A stretch of 64,000 nucleotides of DNA from Bombus terrestris (Eukaryota > Arthropoda > Insecta > Hymenoptera > Apidae): contig NW_025963692.1 in the NCBI RefSeq assembly GCF_910591885.1, forward strand, positions 1-64,000. Direction: 5' to 3'. Within the stretch, counting starts at the first letter, position 1; the number at the start of each line of letters is the position of its first letter. Shown in pieces: positions 11,452 to 23,720 of this stretch. The notes under the pieces were generated by a model that had not been told where the DNA came from, ran no database searches, and saw nothing but the letters and a program-made list of their open reading frames with translations. The translations under genes and the position numbers were made by a program.

Positions 11452-14400
11452 GTTGTCCCACGTTGTCCCACGTTGTCCCACGTTGTCCCACGTTGTCCCA
11501 CGGTGTCCAACGGTGTCCAACGATGTCCAACGGTGTCCAACGGTGTCCCACGATGTCCACCGATGTCCAACGGTGTCCAACGGTGTCCAACGGTGTCCAA
11601 CGGTGTCCAACGATGTCCAACGATGTCCAACGATGTCCAACGGTGTCCAACGATGTCCAACGATGTCCAACGGTGTCCCACGATGTCCAACGATGTCCAA
11701 CGATGTCCAACGGTGTCCAACGGTGTCCCACGTTGTCCCACGTTGTCCCACGTTGTCACACGTTGTCCCACGTTGTCCCACGGTGTCCAACGGTGTCCCA
11801 CGTTGTCCCACGTTGTCCCACGTTGTCCCACGTTGTCCCACGTTGTCCCACGGTGTCCAACGGTGTCCAACGATGTCCAACGGTGTCCAACGGTGTCCCA
11901 CGTTGTCCCACGTTGTCCCACGTTGTCCCACGGTGTCCAACGATGTCCAACGGTGTCCCACGTTGTCCCACGTTGTCCCACGTTGTCCCACGTTGTCCCA
12001 CGTTGTCCCACGATGTCCCACGTTGTCCCACGTTGTCCCACGTTGTCCCACGTTGTCCCACGTTGTCCCACGTTGTCCCACGTTGTCCCACGTTGTCCCA
12101 CGTTGTCCCACGGTGTCCAACGATGCCCAACGGTGTCCCACGTTGTCCAACGGTGTCCCACGTTGTCCCACGTTGTCCCACGTTGTCCCACGTTGTCCCA
12201 CGATGTCCCACGTTGTCCCACGTTGTCCCACGTTGTCCCACGTTGTCCAACGGTGTCCCACGTTGTCCCACGTTGTCCCACGTTGTCCCACGTTGTCCCA
12301 CGATGTCCCACGTTGTCCCACGTTGTCCCACGTTGTCCCACGTTGTCCCACGTTGTCCCACGGTGTCCAACGATGTCCAACGGTGTCCCACGTTGTCCAA
12401 CGGTGTCCCACGTTGTCCCACGTTGTCCCACGTTGTCCCACGTTGTCCCACGATGTCCCACGGTGTCCAACGATGTCCAACGGTGTCCAACGGTGTCCCA
12501 CGGTGTCCAACGGTGTCCCACGTTGTCCCACGTTGTCCCACGTTGTCCCACGTTGTCCCACGTTGTCCTACGTTGTCCCACGTTGTCCCACGTTGTCCCA
12601 CGTTGTCCCACGTTGTCCCACGTTGTCCCACGGTGTCCAACGGTGTCCCACGTTGTCCCACGTTGTCCCACGTTGTCCCACGTTGTCCCACGTTGTCCCA
12701 CGTTGTCCCACGTTGTCCCACGTTGTCCCACGTTGTCCCACGTTGTCCCACGTTGTCCCACGTTGTCCCACGTTGTCCCACGTTGTCCCACGGTGTCCAA
12801 CGGTGTCCAACGATGTCCAACGGTGTCCAACGGTGTCCCACGATGTCCACCGATGTCCAACGGTGTCCAACGGTGTCCAACGGTGTCCCACGGTGTCCAA
12901 CGATGTCCAACGGTGTCCAACGATGTCCAACGGTGTCCCACGTTGTCCCACGTTGTCCCACGTTGTCCCACGGTGTCCAACGATGTCCAACGGTGTCCAA
13001 CGATGTCCAACGGTGTCCCACGATGTCCAACGATGTCCAACGATGTCCAACGGTGTCCAACGGTGTCCCACGTTGTCCCACGTTGTCCCACGTTGTCCTA
13101 CGGTGTCCAACGATGTCCAACGGTGTCCCACGTTGTCCAACGGTGTCCCACCTTGTCCAACGGTGTCCCACGTTGTCCCACGTTGTCCCACGTTGTCCCA
13201 CGTTGTCCCACGGTGTCCAACGATGTCCAATGGTGTCCCACGTTGTCCCACGTTGTCCCACGTTGTCCCACGTTGTCCTACGTTGTCCCACGTTGTCCCA
13301 CGTTGTCCCACGTTGTCCCACGTTGTCCCACGTTGTCCCACGGTGTCCAACGGTGTCCCACGTTGTCCCACGTTGTCCCACGGTGTCCAACGTTGTCCCA
13401 CGTTGTCCCACGTTGTCCCACGTTGTCCCACGTTGTCCCACGTTGTCCCACGGTGTCCAAAGGTGTCCCACGTTGTCCCACGTTGTCCCACGGTGTCCAA
13501 CGATGTCCAACGGTGTCCAACGGTGTCCCACGGTGTCCCACGTTGTCCCACGTTGTCCCACGTTGTCCAACGGTGTCCCACGGTGTCCAACGGTGTCCAA
13601 CGATGTCCAACGGTGTCCAACGATGTCCAACGGTGTCCCACGTTGTCCCACGTTGTCCTACGTTGTCCCACGTTGTCCCACGTTGTCCCACGTTGTCCCA
13701 CGTTGTCCCACGTTGTCCCACGGTGTCCAACGATGTCCAACGGTGTCCCACGTTGTCCAACGGTGTCCCACGTTGTCCCACGTTGTCCCACGTTGTCCCA
13801 CGATGTCCCACGTTGTCCAACGATGTCCAACGGTGTCCCACGTTGTCCCACGTTGTCCTACGTTGTCCCACGTTGTCCCACGTTGTCCCACGTTGTCCCA
13901 CGTTGTCCCACGTTGTCCCACGGTGTCCAAAGGTGTCCCACGTTGTCCCACGTTGTCCCACGGTGTCCAACGATGTCCAACGGTGTCCAACGGTGTCCCA
14001 CGTTGTCCCACGTTGTCCCACGTTGTCCCACGGTGTCCAACGATGTCCAACGGTGTCCCACGTTGTCCCACGTTGTCCCACGTTGTCCCACGTTGTCCCA
14101 CGTTGTCCCACGTTGTCCCACGTTGTCCCACGTTGTCCCACGTTGTCCCACGTTGTCCCACGTTGTCCCACGGTGTCCAACGATGCCCAACGGTGTCCCA
14201 CGTTGTCCCACGTTGTCCCACGTTGTCCCACGTTGTCCCACGTTGTCCCACGTTGTCCCACGTTGTCCCACGTTGTCCCACGTTGTCCCACGTTGTCCCA
14301 CGTTGTCCCACGTTGTCCCACGTTGTCCCACGTTGTCCCACGTTGTCCCACGTTGTCCCACGTTGTCCCACGTTGTCCCACGGTGTCCAACGGTGTCCAA

Positions 14401-17400
14401 CGGTGTCCAACGGTGTCCAACGATGTCCAACGGTGTCCCACGGTGTCCAACGGTGTCCCACGTTGTCCCACGTTGTCCCCCGTTGTCCCACGTTGTCCCA
14501 CGGTGTCCCACGTTGTCCCACGTTGTCCCACGTTGTCCCACGTTGTTCCATGGTTTCCCACGTTGTCCCACGTTGTCCCACGTTGTCCCACGGTGTCCAC
14601 CGATGTCCAACGGTGTCCAACGGTGTCCCACGGTATCCAAAGGTGTCCCACGTTGTCCCACGTTGTCCCACGTTGTCCCACGTTGTCCCACGTTGTCCAA
14701 CGGTGTCCCACGGTGTCCAACGGTGTCCCACGTTGTCCCACGTTGTCCCACGTTGTCCCACGTTGTCCCACGTTGTCCCACGTTGTCCCACGTTGTCCCA
14801 CGGTGTCCAACGGTGTCCAACGATGTCCAACGGTGTCCAACGGTGTCCCACGATGTCCACCGATGTCCAACGGTGTCCAACGGTGTCCAACGGTGTCCCA
14901 CGGTGTCCAACGATGTCCAACGGTGTCCAACGATGTCCAACGGTGTCCAACGGTGTCCCACGATGTCCACCGATGTCCAACGGTGTCCAACGGTGTCCAA
15001 CGGTGTCCCACGGTGTCCAACGATGTCCAACGGTGTCCAACGATGTCCAACGGTGTCCCACGTTGTCCCACGTTGTCCCACGTTGTCCCACGGTGTCCAA
15101 CGATGTCCAACGGTGTCCCACGATGTCCAACGATGTCCAACGATGTCCAACGGTGTCCAACGGTGTCCCACGTTGTCCCACGTTGTCCCACGTTGTCCTA
15201 CGGTGTCCAACGATGTCCAACGGTGTCCCACGTTGTCCAACGGTGTCCCACGTTGTCCCACGTTGTCCCACGTTGTCCCACGTTGTCCCACGGTGTCCAA
15301 CGATGTCCAATGGTGTCCCACGTTGTCCCACGTTGTCCCACGTTGTCCCACGTTGTCCCACGTTGTCCCACGTTGTCCCACGTTGTCCCACGTTGTCCCA
15401 CGTTGTCCCACGTTGTCCCACGGTGTCCAACGGTGTCCAACGGTGTCCAACGGTGTCCAACGATGTCCAACGATGTCCAACGGTGTCCAACGGTGTCCCA
15501 CGTTGTCCCACGTTGTCCCACGGTGTCCAACGATGTCCAACGGTGTCCCACGTTGTCCCACGTTGTCCCACGTTGTCCCACGTTGTCCCACGTTGTTCCA
15601 TGGTTTCCCACGTTGTCCCACGTTGTCCCACGTTGTCCCACGGTGTCCAACGATGTCCAACGGTGTCCAACGGTGTCCCACGGTGTCCAACGGTGTCCCA
15701 CGTTGTCCCACGTTGTCCCACGTTGTCCCACGTTGTCCCACGTTGTCCAACGGTGTCCCACGATGTCCAACGGTGTCCCACGTTGTCCCACGTTGTCCCA
15801 CGTTGTCCCACGTTGTCCCACGTTGTCCCACGTTGTCCCACGGTGTCCAACGGTGTCCAACGATGTCCAACGGTGTCCAACGGTGTCCCACGATGTCCAC
15901 CGATGTCCAACGGTGTCCAACGGTGTCCAACGGTGTCCCACGGTGTCCAACGATGTCCAACGGTGTCCAACGATGTCCAACGGTGTCCCACGTTGTCCCA
16001 CGTTGTCCCACGTTGTCCCACGGTGTCCAACGATGTCCAACGGTGTCCAACGATGTCCAACGGTGTCCCACGATGTCCAACGATGTCCAACGATGTCCAA
16101 CGGTGTCCAACGGTGTCCCACGTTGTCCCACGTTGTCCCACGTTGTCCTACGGTGTCCAACGATGTCCAACGGTGTCCCACGTTGTCCAACGGTGTCCCA
16201 CGTTGTCCCACGTTGTCCCACGTTGTCCCACGTTGTCCCACGGTGTCCAACGATGTCCAACGGTGTCCCACGTTGTCCCACGTTGTCCCACGTTGTCCCA
16301 CGTTGTCCCACGGTGTCCAACGGTGTCCAACGGTGTCCAACGGTGTCCAACGATGTCCAACGATGTCCAACGGTGTCCAACGGTGTCCCACGTTGTCCCA
16401 CGTTGTCCCACGGTGTCCAACGATGTCCAACGGTGTCCCACGTTGTCCCACGTTGTCCCACGTTGTCCCACGTTGTCCCACGTTGTTCCATGGTTTCCCA
16501 CGTTGTCCCACGTTGTCCCACGTTGTCCCACGGTGTCCAACGATGTCCAACGGTGTCCAACGATGTCCAACGGTGTCCCACGATGTCCAACGATGTCCAA
16601 CGATGTCCAACGGTGTCCAACGGTGTCCCACGTTGTCCCACGTTGTCCCACGTTGTCCTACGGTGTCCAACGATGTCCAACGGTGTCCCACGTTGTCCAA
16701 CGGTGTCCCACGTTGTCCCACGTTGTCCCACGTTGTCCCACGGTGTCCAACGGTGTCCAACGGTGTCCAACGGTGTCCAACGATGTCCAACGATGTCCAA
16801 CGGTGTCCCACGTTGTCCCACGTTGTCCAACGGTGTCCCACGATGTCCAACGGTGTCCCACGGTGTCCAACGGTGTCCCACGTTGTCCCACGTTGTCCCA
16901 CGTTGTCCCACGTTGTCCCACGGTGTCCCACGTTGTCCCACGTTGTCCCACGTTGTCCCACGTTGTTCCATGGTTTCCCACGTTGTCCCACGTTGTCCCA
17001 CGTTGTCCCACGGTGTCCACCGATGTCCAACGGTGTCCAACGGTGTCCCACGGTATCCAAAGGTGTCCCACGTTGTCCCACGTTGTCCCACGTTGTCCCA
17101 CGTTGTCCCACGTTGTCCAACGGTGTCCCACGGTGTCCAACGGTGTCCCACGTTGTCCCACGTTGTCCCACGTTGTCCTACGGTGTCCAACGATGTCCAA
17201 CGGTGTCCCACGTTGTCCAACGGTGTCCCACGTTGTCCCACGTTGTCCCACGTTGTCCCACGTTGTCCCACGGTGTCCAACGATGTCCAATGGTGTCCCA
17301 CGTTGTCCCACGTTGTCCCACGTTGTCCCACGTTGTCCCACGTTGTCCCACGTTGTCCCACGTTGTCCCACGTTGTCCCACGTTGTCCCACGTTGTCCCA

Positions 17401-18070
17401 CGGTGTCCAACGGTGTCCAACGGTGTCCAACGGTGTCCAACGATGTCCAACGATGTCCAACGGTGTCCAACGGTGTCCCACGTTGTCCCACGTTGTCCCA
17501 CGGTGTCCAACGATGTCCAACGGTGTCCCACGTTGTCCCACGTTGTCCCACGTTGTCCCACGTTGTCCCACGGTGTCCAACGATGTCCAACGGTGTCCAA
17601 CGGTGTCCCACGGTGTCCAACGGTGTCCCACGTTGTCCCACGTTGTCCCACGTTGTCCCACGTTGTCCCACGTTGTCCAACGGTGTCCCACGATGTCCAA
17701 CGGTGTCCCACGTTGTCCCACGTTGTCCCACGTTGTCCCACGTTGTCCCACGTTGTCCCACGTTGTCCCACGGTGTCCAACGGTGTCCAACGATGTCCAA
17801 CGGTGTCCAACGGTGTCCCACGATGTCCACCGATGTCCAACGGTGTCCAACGGTGTCCAACGGTGTCCCACGGTGTCCAACGATGTCCAACGGTGTCCAA
17901 CGATGTCCAACGGTGTCCCACGTTGTCCCACGTTGTCCCACGTTGTCCCACGGTGTCCAACGATGTCCAACGGTGTCCAACGATGTCCAACGGTGTCCCA
18001 CGATGTCCAACGATGTCCAACGATGTCCAACGGTGTCCAACGGTGTCCCACGTTGTCCCACGTTGTCCCA
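11452..18070 (+). repeat. Decamer sub-region where the CCATGG cassette becomes frequent
   Basis: Still purely decameric. The 20-bp pair containing CCATGG reappears at 14,541, 15,591, 16,481 and 16,961 after being absent for over 13 kb. GATGTCCAATGG, a CpG-to-TpG change, appears first near 13,231 and again at 15,311 and 17,291. The unusual GGTATCCAAA unit occurs at 14,632 and 17,052, an offset of 2,420 bp, inside a similar context, indicating copying. A GATGTCCAAC-rich block lies from about 11,612. There are no genes. Confidence 0.8.
14202..14651 (+). repeat. Block with an 18-unit perfect run, copied about 32.7 kb downstream
   Basis: After GATGCCCAAC and GGTGTCCCAC comes a perfect run of 18 consensus units (14,202-14,381), then four GGTGTCCAAC, a GATGTCCAAC, a TTGTCCCCCG junction near 14,472, the CCATGG cassette at 14,541, GGTGTCCACC and the GGTATCCAAA unit at 14,632. 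The same order is found at 46,850-47,360, with GGAATCCAAA in place of GGTATCCAAA and a consensus run longer by exactly five units. A third copy lies around 43,020-43,330. Confidence 0.8.
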
Positions 18071-19320
18071 CGTTGTCCTACGGTGTCCAACGATGTCCAA
18101 CGGTGTCCCACGTTGTCCAACGGTGTCCCACGTTGTCCCACGTTGTCCCACGTTGTCCCACGTTGTCCCACGGTGTCCAACGATGTCCAACGGTGTCCCA
18201 CGTTGTCCCACGTTGTCCCACGTTGTCCCACGTTGTCCCACGGTGTCCAACGGTGTCCAACGGTGTCCAACGGTGTCCAACGATGTCCAACGATGTCCAA
18301 CGGTGTCCAACGGTGTCCCACGTTGTCCCACGTTGTCCCACGGTGTCCCACGTTGTCCCACGTTGTCCCACGTTGTCCCACGTTGTCCCACGGTGTCCAA
18401 CGATGTCCAACGGTGTCCCACGTTGTCCCACGTTGTCCCACGTTGTCCCACGGTGTCCAACGGTGTCCAACGATGTCCAACGGTGTCCAACGATGTCCAA
18501 CGGTGTCCCACGATGTCCAACGATGTCCAACGATGTCCAACGGTGTCCAACGGTGTCCCACGTTGTCCCACGTTGTCCCACGTTGTCCTACGGTGTCCAA
18601 CGATGTCCAACGGTGTCCCACGTTGTCCAACGGTGTCCCACGTTGTCCCACGTTGTCCCACGTTGTCCCACGTTGTCCCACGGTGTCCAACGATGTCCAA
18701 CGGTGTCCCACGTTGTCCCACGTTGTCCCACGTTGTCCCACGGTGTCCAACGATGTCCAACGGTGTCCAACGATGTCCAACGGTGTCCCACGATGTCCAA
18801 CGATGTCCAACGATGTCCAACGGTGTCCAACGGTGTCCCACGTTGTCCCACGTTGTCCCACGTTGTCCTACGGTGTCCAACGATGTCCAACGGTGTCCCA
18901 CGTTGTCCAACGGTGTCCCACGTTGTCCCACGTTGTCCCACGTTGTCCCACGTTGTCCCACGGTGTCCAACGATGTCCAACGGTGTCCCACGTTGTCCCA
19001 CGTTGTCCCACGTTGTCCCACGTTGTCCCACGGTGTCCAACGGTGTCCAACGGTGTCCAACGGTGTCCAACGATGTCCAACGATGTCCAACGGTGTCCAA
19101 CGGTGTCCCACGTTGTCCCACGTTGTCCCACGGTGTCCAACGATGTCCAACGGTGTCCCACGTTGTCCCACGTTGTCCCACGTTGTCCCACGTTGTCCCA
19201 CGTTGTTCCATGGTTTCCCACGTTGTCCCACGTTGTCCCACGGTGTCCAACGATGTCCAACGGTGTCCAACGGTGTCCCACGGTGTCCAACGGTGTCCAA
19301 CGATGTCCAACGGTGTCCAA
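18071..19320 (+). repeat. 1.25-kb segment, copy 1 (offset 2,350 bp)
   Basis: GTTGTCCTAC units at 18,072, 18,582 and 18,862 have the same 510- and 280-bp spacings as those at 20,422, 20,932 and 21,212. The CCATGG cassette at 19,201 matches 21,551. The match continues to about 19,320. I see two substitutions in one stretch: GGTGTCCAAC near 19,041 and 19,051 is GGTGTCCCAC near 21,391 and 21,401. Confidence 0.85.
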
Positions 19321-20420
19321 CGGTGTCCCACGATGTCCACCGATGTCCAACGGTGTCCAACGGTGTCCAACGGTGTCCAACGGTGTCCAACGGTGTCCCA
19401 CGTTGTCCCACGTTGTCCCACGTTGTCCCACGGTGTCCAACGATGTCCAACGGTGTCCCACGTTGTCCCACGTTGTCCCACGTTGTCCCACGTTGTCCCA
19501 CGTTGTCCCACGTTGTCCCACGTTGTCCCACGTTGTCCCACGTTGTCCCACGTTGTCCCACGTTGTCCCACGTTGTCCCACGTTGTCCCACGGTGTCCAA
19601 CGGTGTCCAACGGTGTCCAACGGTGTCCAACGATGTCCAACGATGTCCAACGGTGTCCAACGGTGTCCCACGTTGTCCCACGTTGTCCCACGGTGTCCAA
19701 CGATGTCCAACGGTGTCCCACGTTGTCCAACGATGTCCAACGATGTCCAACGGTGTCCAACGGTGTCCCACGTTGTCCCACGTTGTCCCACGGTGTCCCA
19801 CGTTGTCCCACGTTGTCCCACGTTGTCCCACGTTGTCCCACGTTGTCCCACGTTGTCCAACGGTGTCCCACGGTGTCCAACGGTGTCCCACGTTGTCCCA
19901 CGTTGTCCCACGTTGTCCCACGTTGTCCCACGTTGTCCCACGTTGACCCACGTTGTCCCACGGTGTCCAACGGTGTCCAACGATGTCCAACGGTGTCCAA
20001 CGGTGTCCCACGATGTCCACCGATGTCCAACGGTGTCCAACGGTGTCCAACGGTGTCCCACGGTGTCCAACGATGTCCAACGGTGTCCCACGTTGTCCCA
20101 CGTTGTCCCACGTTGTCCCACGTTGTCCCACGTTGTCCCACGTTGTCCCACGTTGTCCCACGTTGTCCCACGTTGTTCCATGGTTTCCCACGTTGTCCCA
20201 CGTTGTCCCACGTTGTCCCACGGTGTCCAACGATGTCCAACGGTGTCCAACGATGTCCAACGGTGTCCCACGTTGTCCCACGTTGTCCCACGTTGTCCCA
20301 CGGTGTCCAACGATGTCCAACGGTGTCCAACGATGTCCAACGGTGTCCCACGATGTCCAACGATGTCCAACGATGTCCAACGGTGTCCAACGGTGTCCCA
20401 CGTTGTCCCACGTTGTCCCA

Positions 20421-21670
20421 CGTTGTCCTACGGTGTCCAACGATGTCCAACGGTGTCCCACGTTGTCCAACGGTGTCCCACGTTGTCCCACGTTGTCCCA
20501 CGTTGTCCCACGTTGTCCCACGGTGTCCAACGATGTCCAACGGTGTCCCACGTTGTCCCACGTTGTCCCACGTTGTCCCACGTTGTCCCACGGTGTCCAA
20601 CGGTGTCCAACGGTGTCCAACGGTGTCCAACGATGTCCAACGATGTCCAACGGTGTCCAACGGTGTCCCACGTTGTCCCACGTTGTCCCACGGTGTCCCA
20701 CGTTGTCCCACGTTGTCCCACGTTGTCCCACGTTGTCCCACGGTGTCCAACGATGTCCAACGGTGTCCCACGTTGTCCCACGTTGTCCCACGTTGTCCCA
20801 CGGTGTCCAACGGTGTCCAACGATGTCCAACGGTGTCCAACGATGTCCAACGGTGTCCCACGATGTCCAACGATGTCCAACGATGTCCAACGGTGTCCAA
20901 CGGTGTCCCACGTTGTCCCACGTTGTCCCACGTTGTCCTACGGTGTCCAACGATGTCCAACGGTGTCCCACGTTGTCCAACGGTGTCCCACGTTGTCCCA
21001 CGTTGTCCCACGTTGTCCCACGTTGTCCCACGGTGTCCAACGATGTCCAACGGTGTCCCACGTTGTCCCACGTTGTCCCACGTTGTCCCACGGTGTCCAA
21101 CGATGTCCAACGGTGTCCAACGATGTCCAACGGTGTCCCACGATGTCCAACGATGTCCAACGATGTCCAACGGTGTCCAACGGTGTCCCACGTTGTCCCA
21201 CGTTGTCCCACGTTGTCCTACGGTGTCCAACGATGTCCAACGGTGTCCCACGTTGTCCAACGGTGTCCCACGTTGTCCCACGTTGTCCCACGTTGTCCCA
21301 CGTTGTCCCACGGTGTCCAACGATGTCCAACGGTGTCCCACGTTGTCCCACGTTGTCCCACGTTGTCCCACGTTGTCCCACGGTGTCCAACGGTGTCCCA
21401 CGGTGTCCCACGGTGTCCAACGATGTCCAACGATGTCCAACGGTGTCCAACGGTGTCCCACGTTGTCCCACGTTGTCCCACGGTGTCCAACGATGTCCAA
21501 CGGTGTCCCACGTTGTCCCACGTTGTCCCACGTTGTCCCACGTTGTCCCACGTTGTTCCATGGTTTCCCACGTTGTCCCACGTTGTCCCACGGTGTCCAA
21601 CGATGTCCAACGGTGTCCAACGGTGTCCCACGGTGTCCAACGGTGTCCAACGATGTCCAACGGTGTCCAA
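20421..21670 (+). repeat. 1.25-kb segment, copy 2 (offset 2,350 bp)
   Basis: Downstream partner of the segment at 18,071-19,320, with the same marker order and spacing. It lies inside the first interval of the 3.4-kb higher-order repeat, so it shows that higher-order copies were assembled from segments also found outside them. The match ends near 21,670, where copy 2 lacks the GATGTCCACC unit present near 19,331. Confidence 0.8.
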
Positions 21671-23111
21671 CGGTGTCCAACGATGTCCAACGGTGTCCAA
21701 CGGTGTCCCACGTTGTCCCACGTTGTCCCACGTTGTCCTACGGTGTCCAACGATGTCCAACGGTGTCCCACGTTGTCCAACGGTGTCCCACGTTGTCCCA
21801 CGTTGTCCCACGTTGTCCCACGTTGTCCCACGGTGTCCAACGATGTCCAATGGTGTCCCACGTTGTCCCACGTTGTCCCACGTTGTCCCACGTTGTCCCA
21901 CGTTGTCCCACGTTGTCCCACGTTGTCCCACGGTGTCCAACGGTGTCCAACGGTGTCCCACGATGTCCACCGATGTCCAACGGTGTCCAACGGTGTCCAA
22001 CGGTGTCCAACGGTGTCCAACGATGTCCCACGTTGTCCCACGTTGTCCCACGTTGTCCCACGGTGTCCAACGATGTCCAACGGTGTCCCACGTTGTCCCA
22101 CGTTGTCCCACGTTGTCCCACGATGTCCCACGTTGTCCCACGTTGTCCCACGTTGTCCCACGTTGTCCCACGTTGTCCCACGATGTCCCACGTTGTCCCA
22201 CGTTGTCCCACGTTGTCCCACGATGTCCCACGTTGTCCCACGTTGTCCCACGTTGTCCCACGTTGTCCCACGTTGTCCCACGATGTCCCACGTTGTCCCA
22301 CGTTGTCCCACGTTGTCCCACGGTGTCCCACGGTGTCCAACGGTGTCCAACGATGTCCAACGGTGTCCAACGGTGTCCCACGTTGTCCCACGATGTCCCA
22401 CGTTGTCCCACGTTGTCCCACGTTGTCCCACGTTGTCCCACGTTGTCCCACGATGTCCCACGTTGTCCCACGTTGTCCCACGTTGTCCCACGGTGTCCCA
22501 CGGTGTCCAACGGTGTCCAACGATGTCCAACGGTGTCCAACGGTGTCCCACGATGTCCACCGATGTCCAACGGTGTCCAACGGTGTCCAACGGTGTCCAA
22601 CGGTGTCCAACGATGTCCCACGTTGTCCCACGTTGTCCCACGTTGTCCCACGTTGTCCCACGTTGTCCCACGTTGTCCCACGTTGTCCCACGTTGTCCCA
22701 CGTTGTCCCACGTTGTCCCACGTTGTCCCACGTTGTCCCACGTTGTCCGACGGTGTCCAACGATGTCCAGCGGTGTCCAACGGTGTCCCACGGTGTCCAA
22801 CGGTGTCCAACGGTGTCCCACGGTGTCCAACGGTGTCCAACGGTGTCCCACGTTGTCCCACGTTGTCCCACGTTGTCCCACGTTGTCCCACGTTGTCCCA
22901 CGTTGTCCCACGTTGTCCCACGTTGTCCCACGTTGTCCCACGTTGTCCCACGTTGTCCCACGGTGTCCAACGATGTCCAACGGTGTCCAACGGTGTCCCA
23001 CGGTGTCCAACGGTGTCCAACGATGTCCAACGGTGTCCAACGGTGTCCCACGATGTCCACCGATGTCCAACGGTGTCCAACGGTGTCCAACGGTGTCCAA
23101 CGGTGTCCAAC

Positions 23112-23120
23112 GGTGCCCAC
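23112..23120 (+). other. 9-bp unit GGTGCCCAC (register shift)
   Basis: A unit that has lost one T of GGTGTCCCAC. It is one of two identical 9-bp units exactly one higher-order interval apart, so the single event was copied with the interval. Confidence 0.9.
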
Positions 23121-23720
23121 GTTGTCCCACGTTGTCCCACGTTGTCCCACGGTGTCCAACGATGTCCAACGGTGTCCCACGTTGTCCCACGTTGTCCCAC
23201 GTTGTCCCACGTTGTCCCACGTTGTCCCACGTTGTCCCACGTTGTCCCACGTTGTCCCACGTTGTCCCACGTTGTCCCACGTTGTCCCACGTTGTCCCAC
23301 GGTGTCCAACGGTGTCCAACGGTGTCCAACGGTGTCCAACGATGTCCAACGATGTCCAACGGTGTCCAACGGTGTCCCACGTTGTCCCACGTTGTCCCAC
23401 GGTGTCCAACGATGTCCAACGGTGTCCCACGTTGTCCCACGTTGTCCCACGTTGTCCCACGTTGTCCCACGTTGTTCCATGGTTTCCCACGTTGTCCCAC
23501 GTTGTCCCACGTTGTCCCACGGTGTCCAACGATGTCCAACGGTGTCCAACGGTGCCCCACGGTGTCCAACGGTGTCCCACGTTGTCCCACGTTGTCCCAC
23601 GTTGTCCCACGTTGTCCCACGTTGTCCCACGTTGTCCAACGGTGTCCCACGGTGTCCAACGGTGTCCCACGTTGTCCCACGTTGTCCCACGTTGTCCCAC
23701 GTTGTCCCACGTTGTCCCAC

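Larger units (their letters stand above)
19942..23720 (+). repeat. Higher-order repeat interval 1 (3,779 bp)
   Basis: Bounded by GTTGACCCAC units at 19,942 and 23,721. Contains CCATGG cassettes at 20,171, 21,551 and 23,471 and the 9-bp unit at 23,112. Its last 170 bp begin with GGTGCCCCAC at 23,551, the signature that precedes the next five GTTGACCCAC units too. The left boundary lacks that signature, so this may be the array's junction between two marker histories. Confidence 0.8.

Noticed and set aside
14541..14560. ATG within CCATGG as a translation start
   Set aside because: The motif is a dispersed repeat variant with about 43 copies in the array, and the reading frames run open through it from far upstream.
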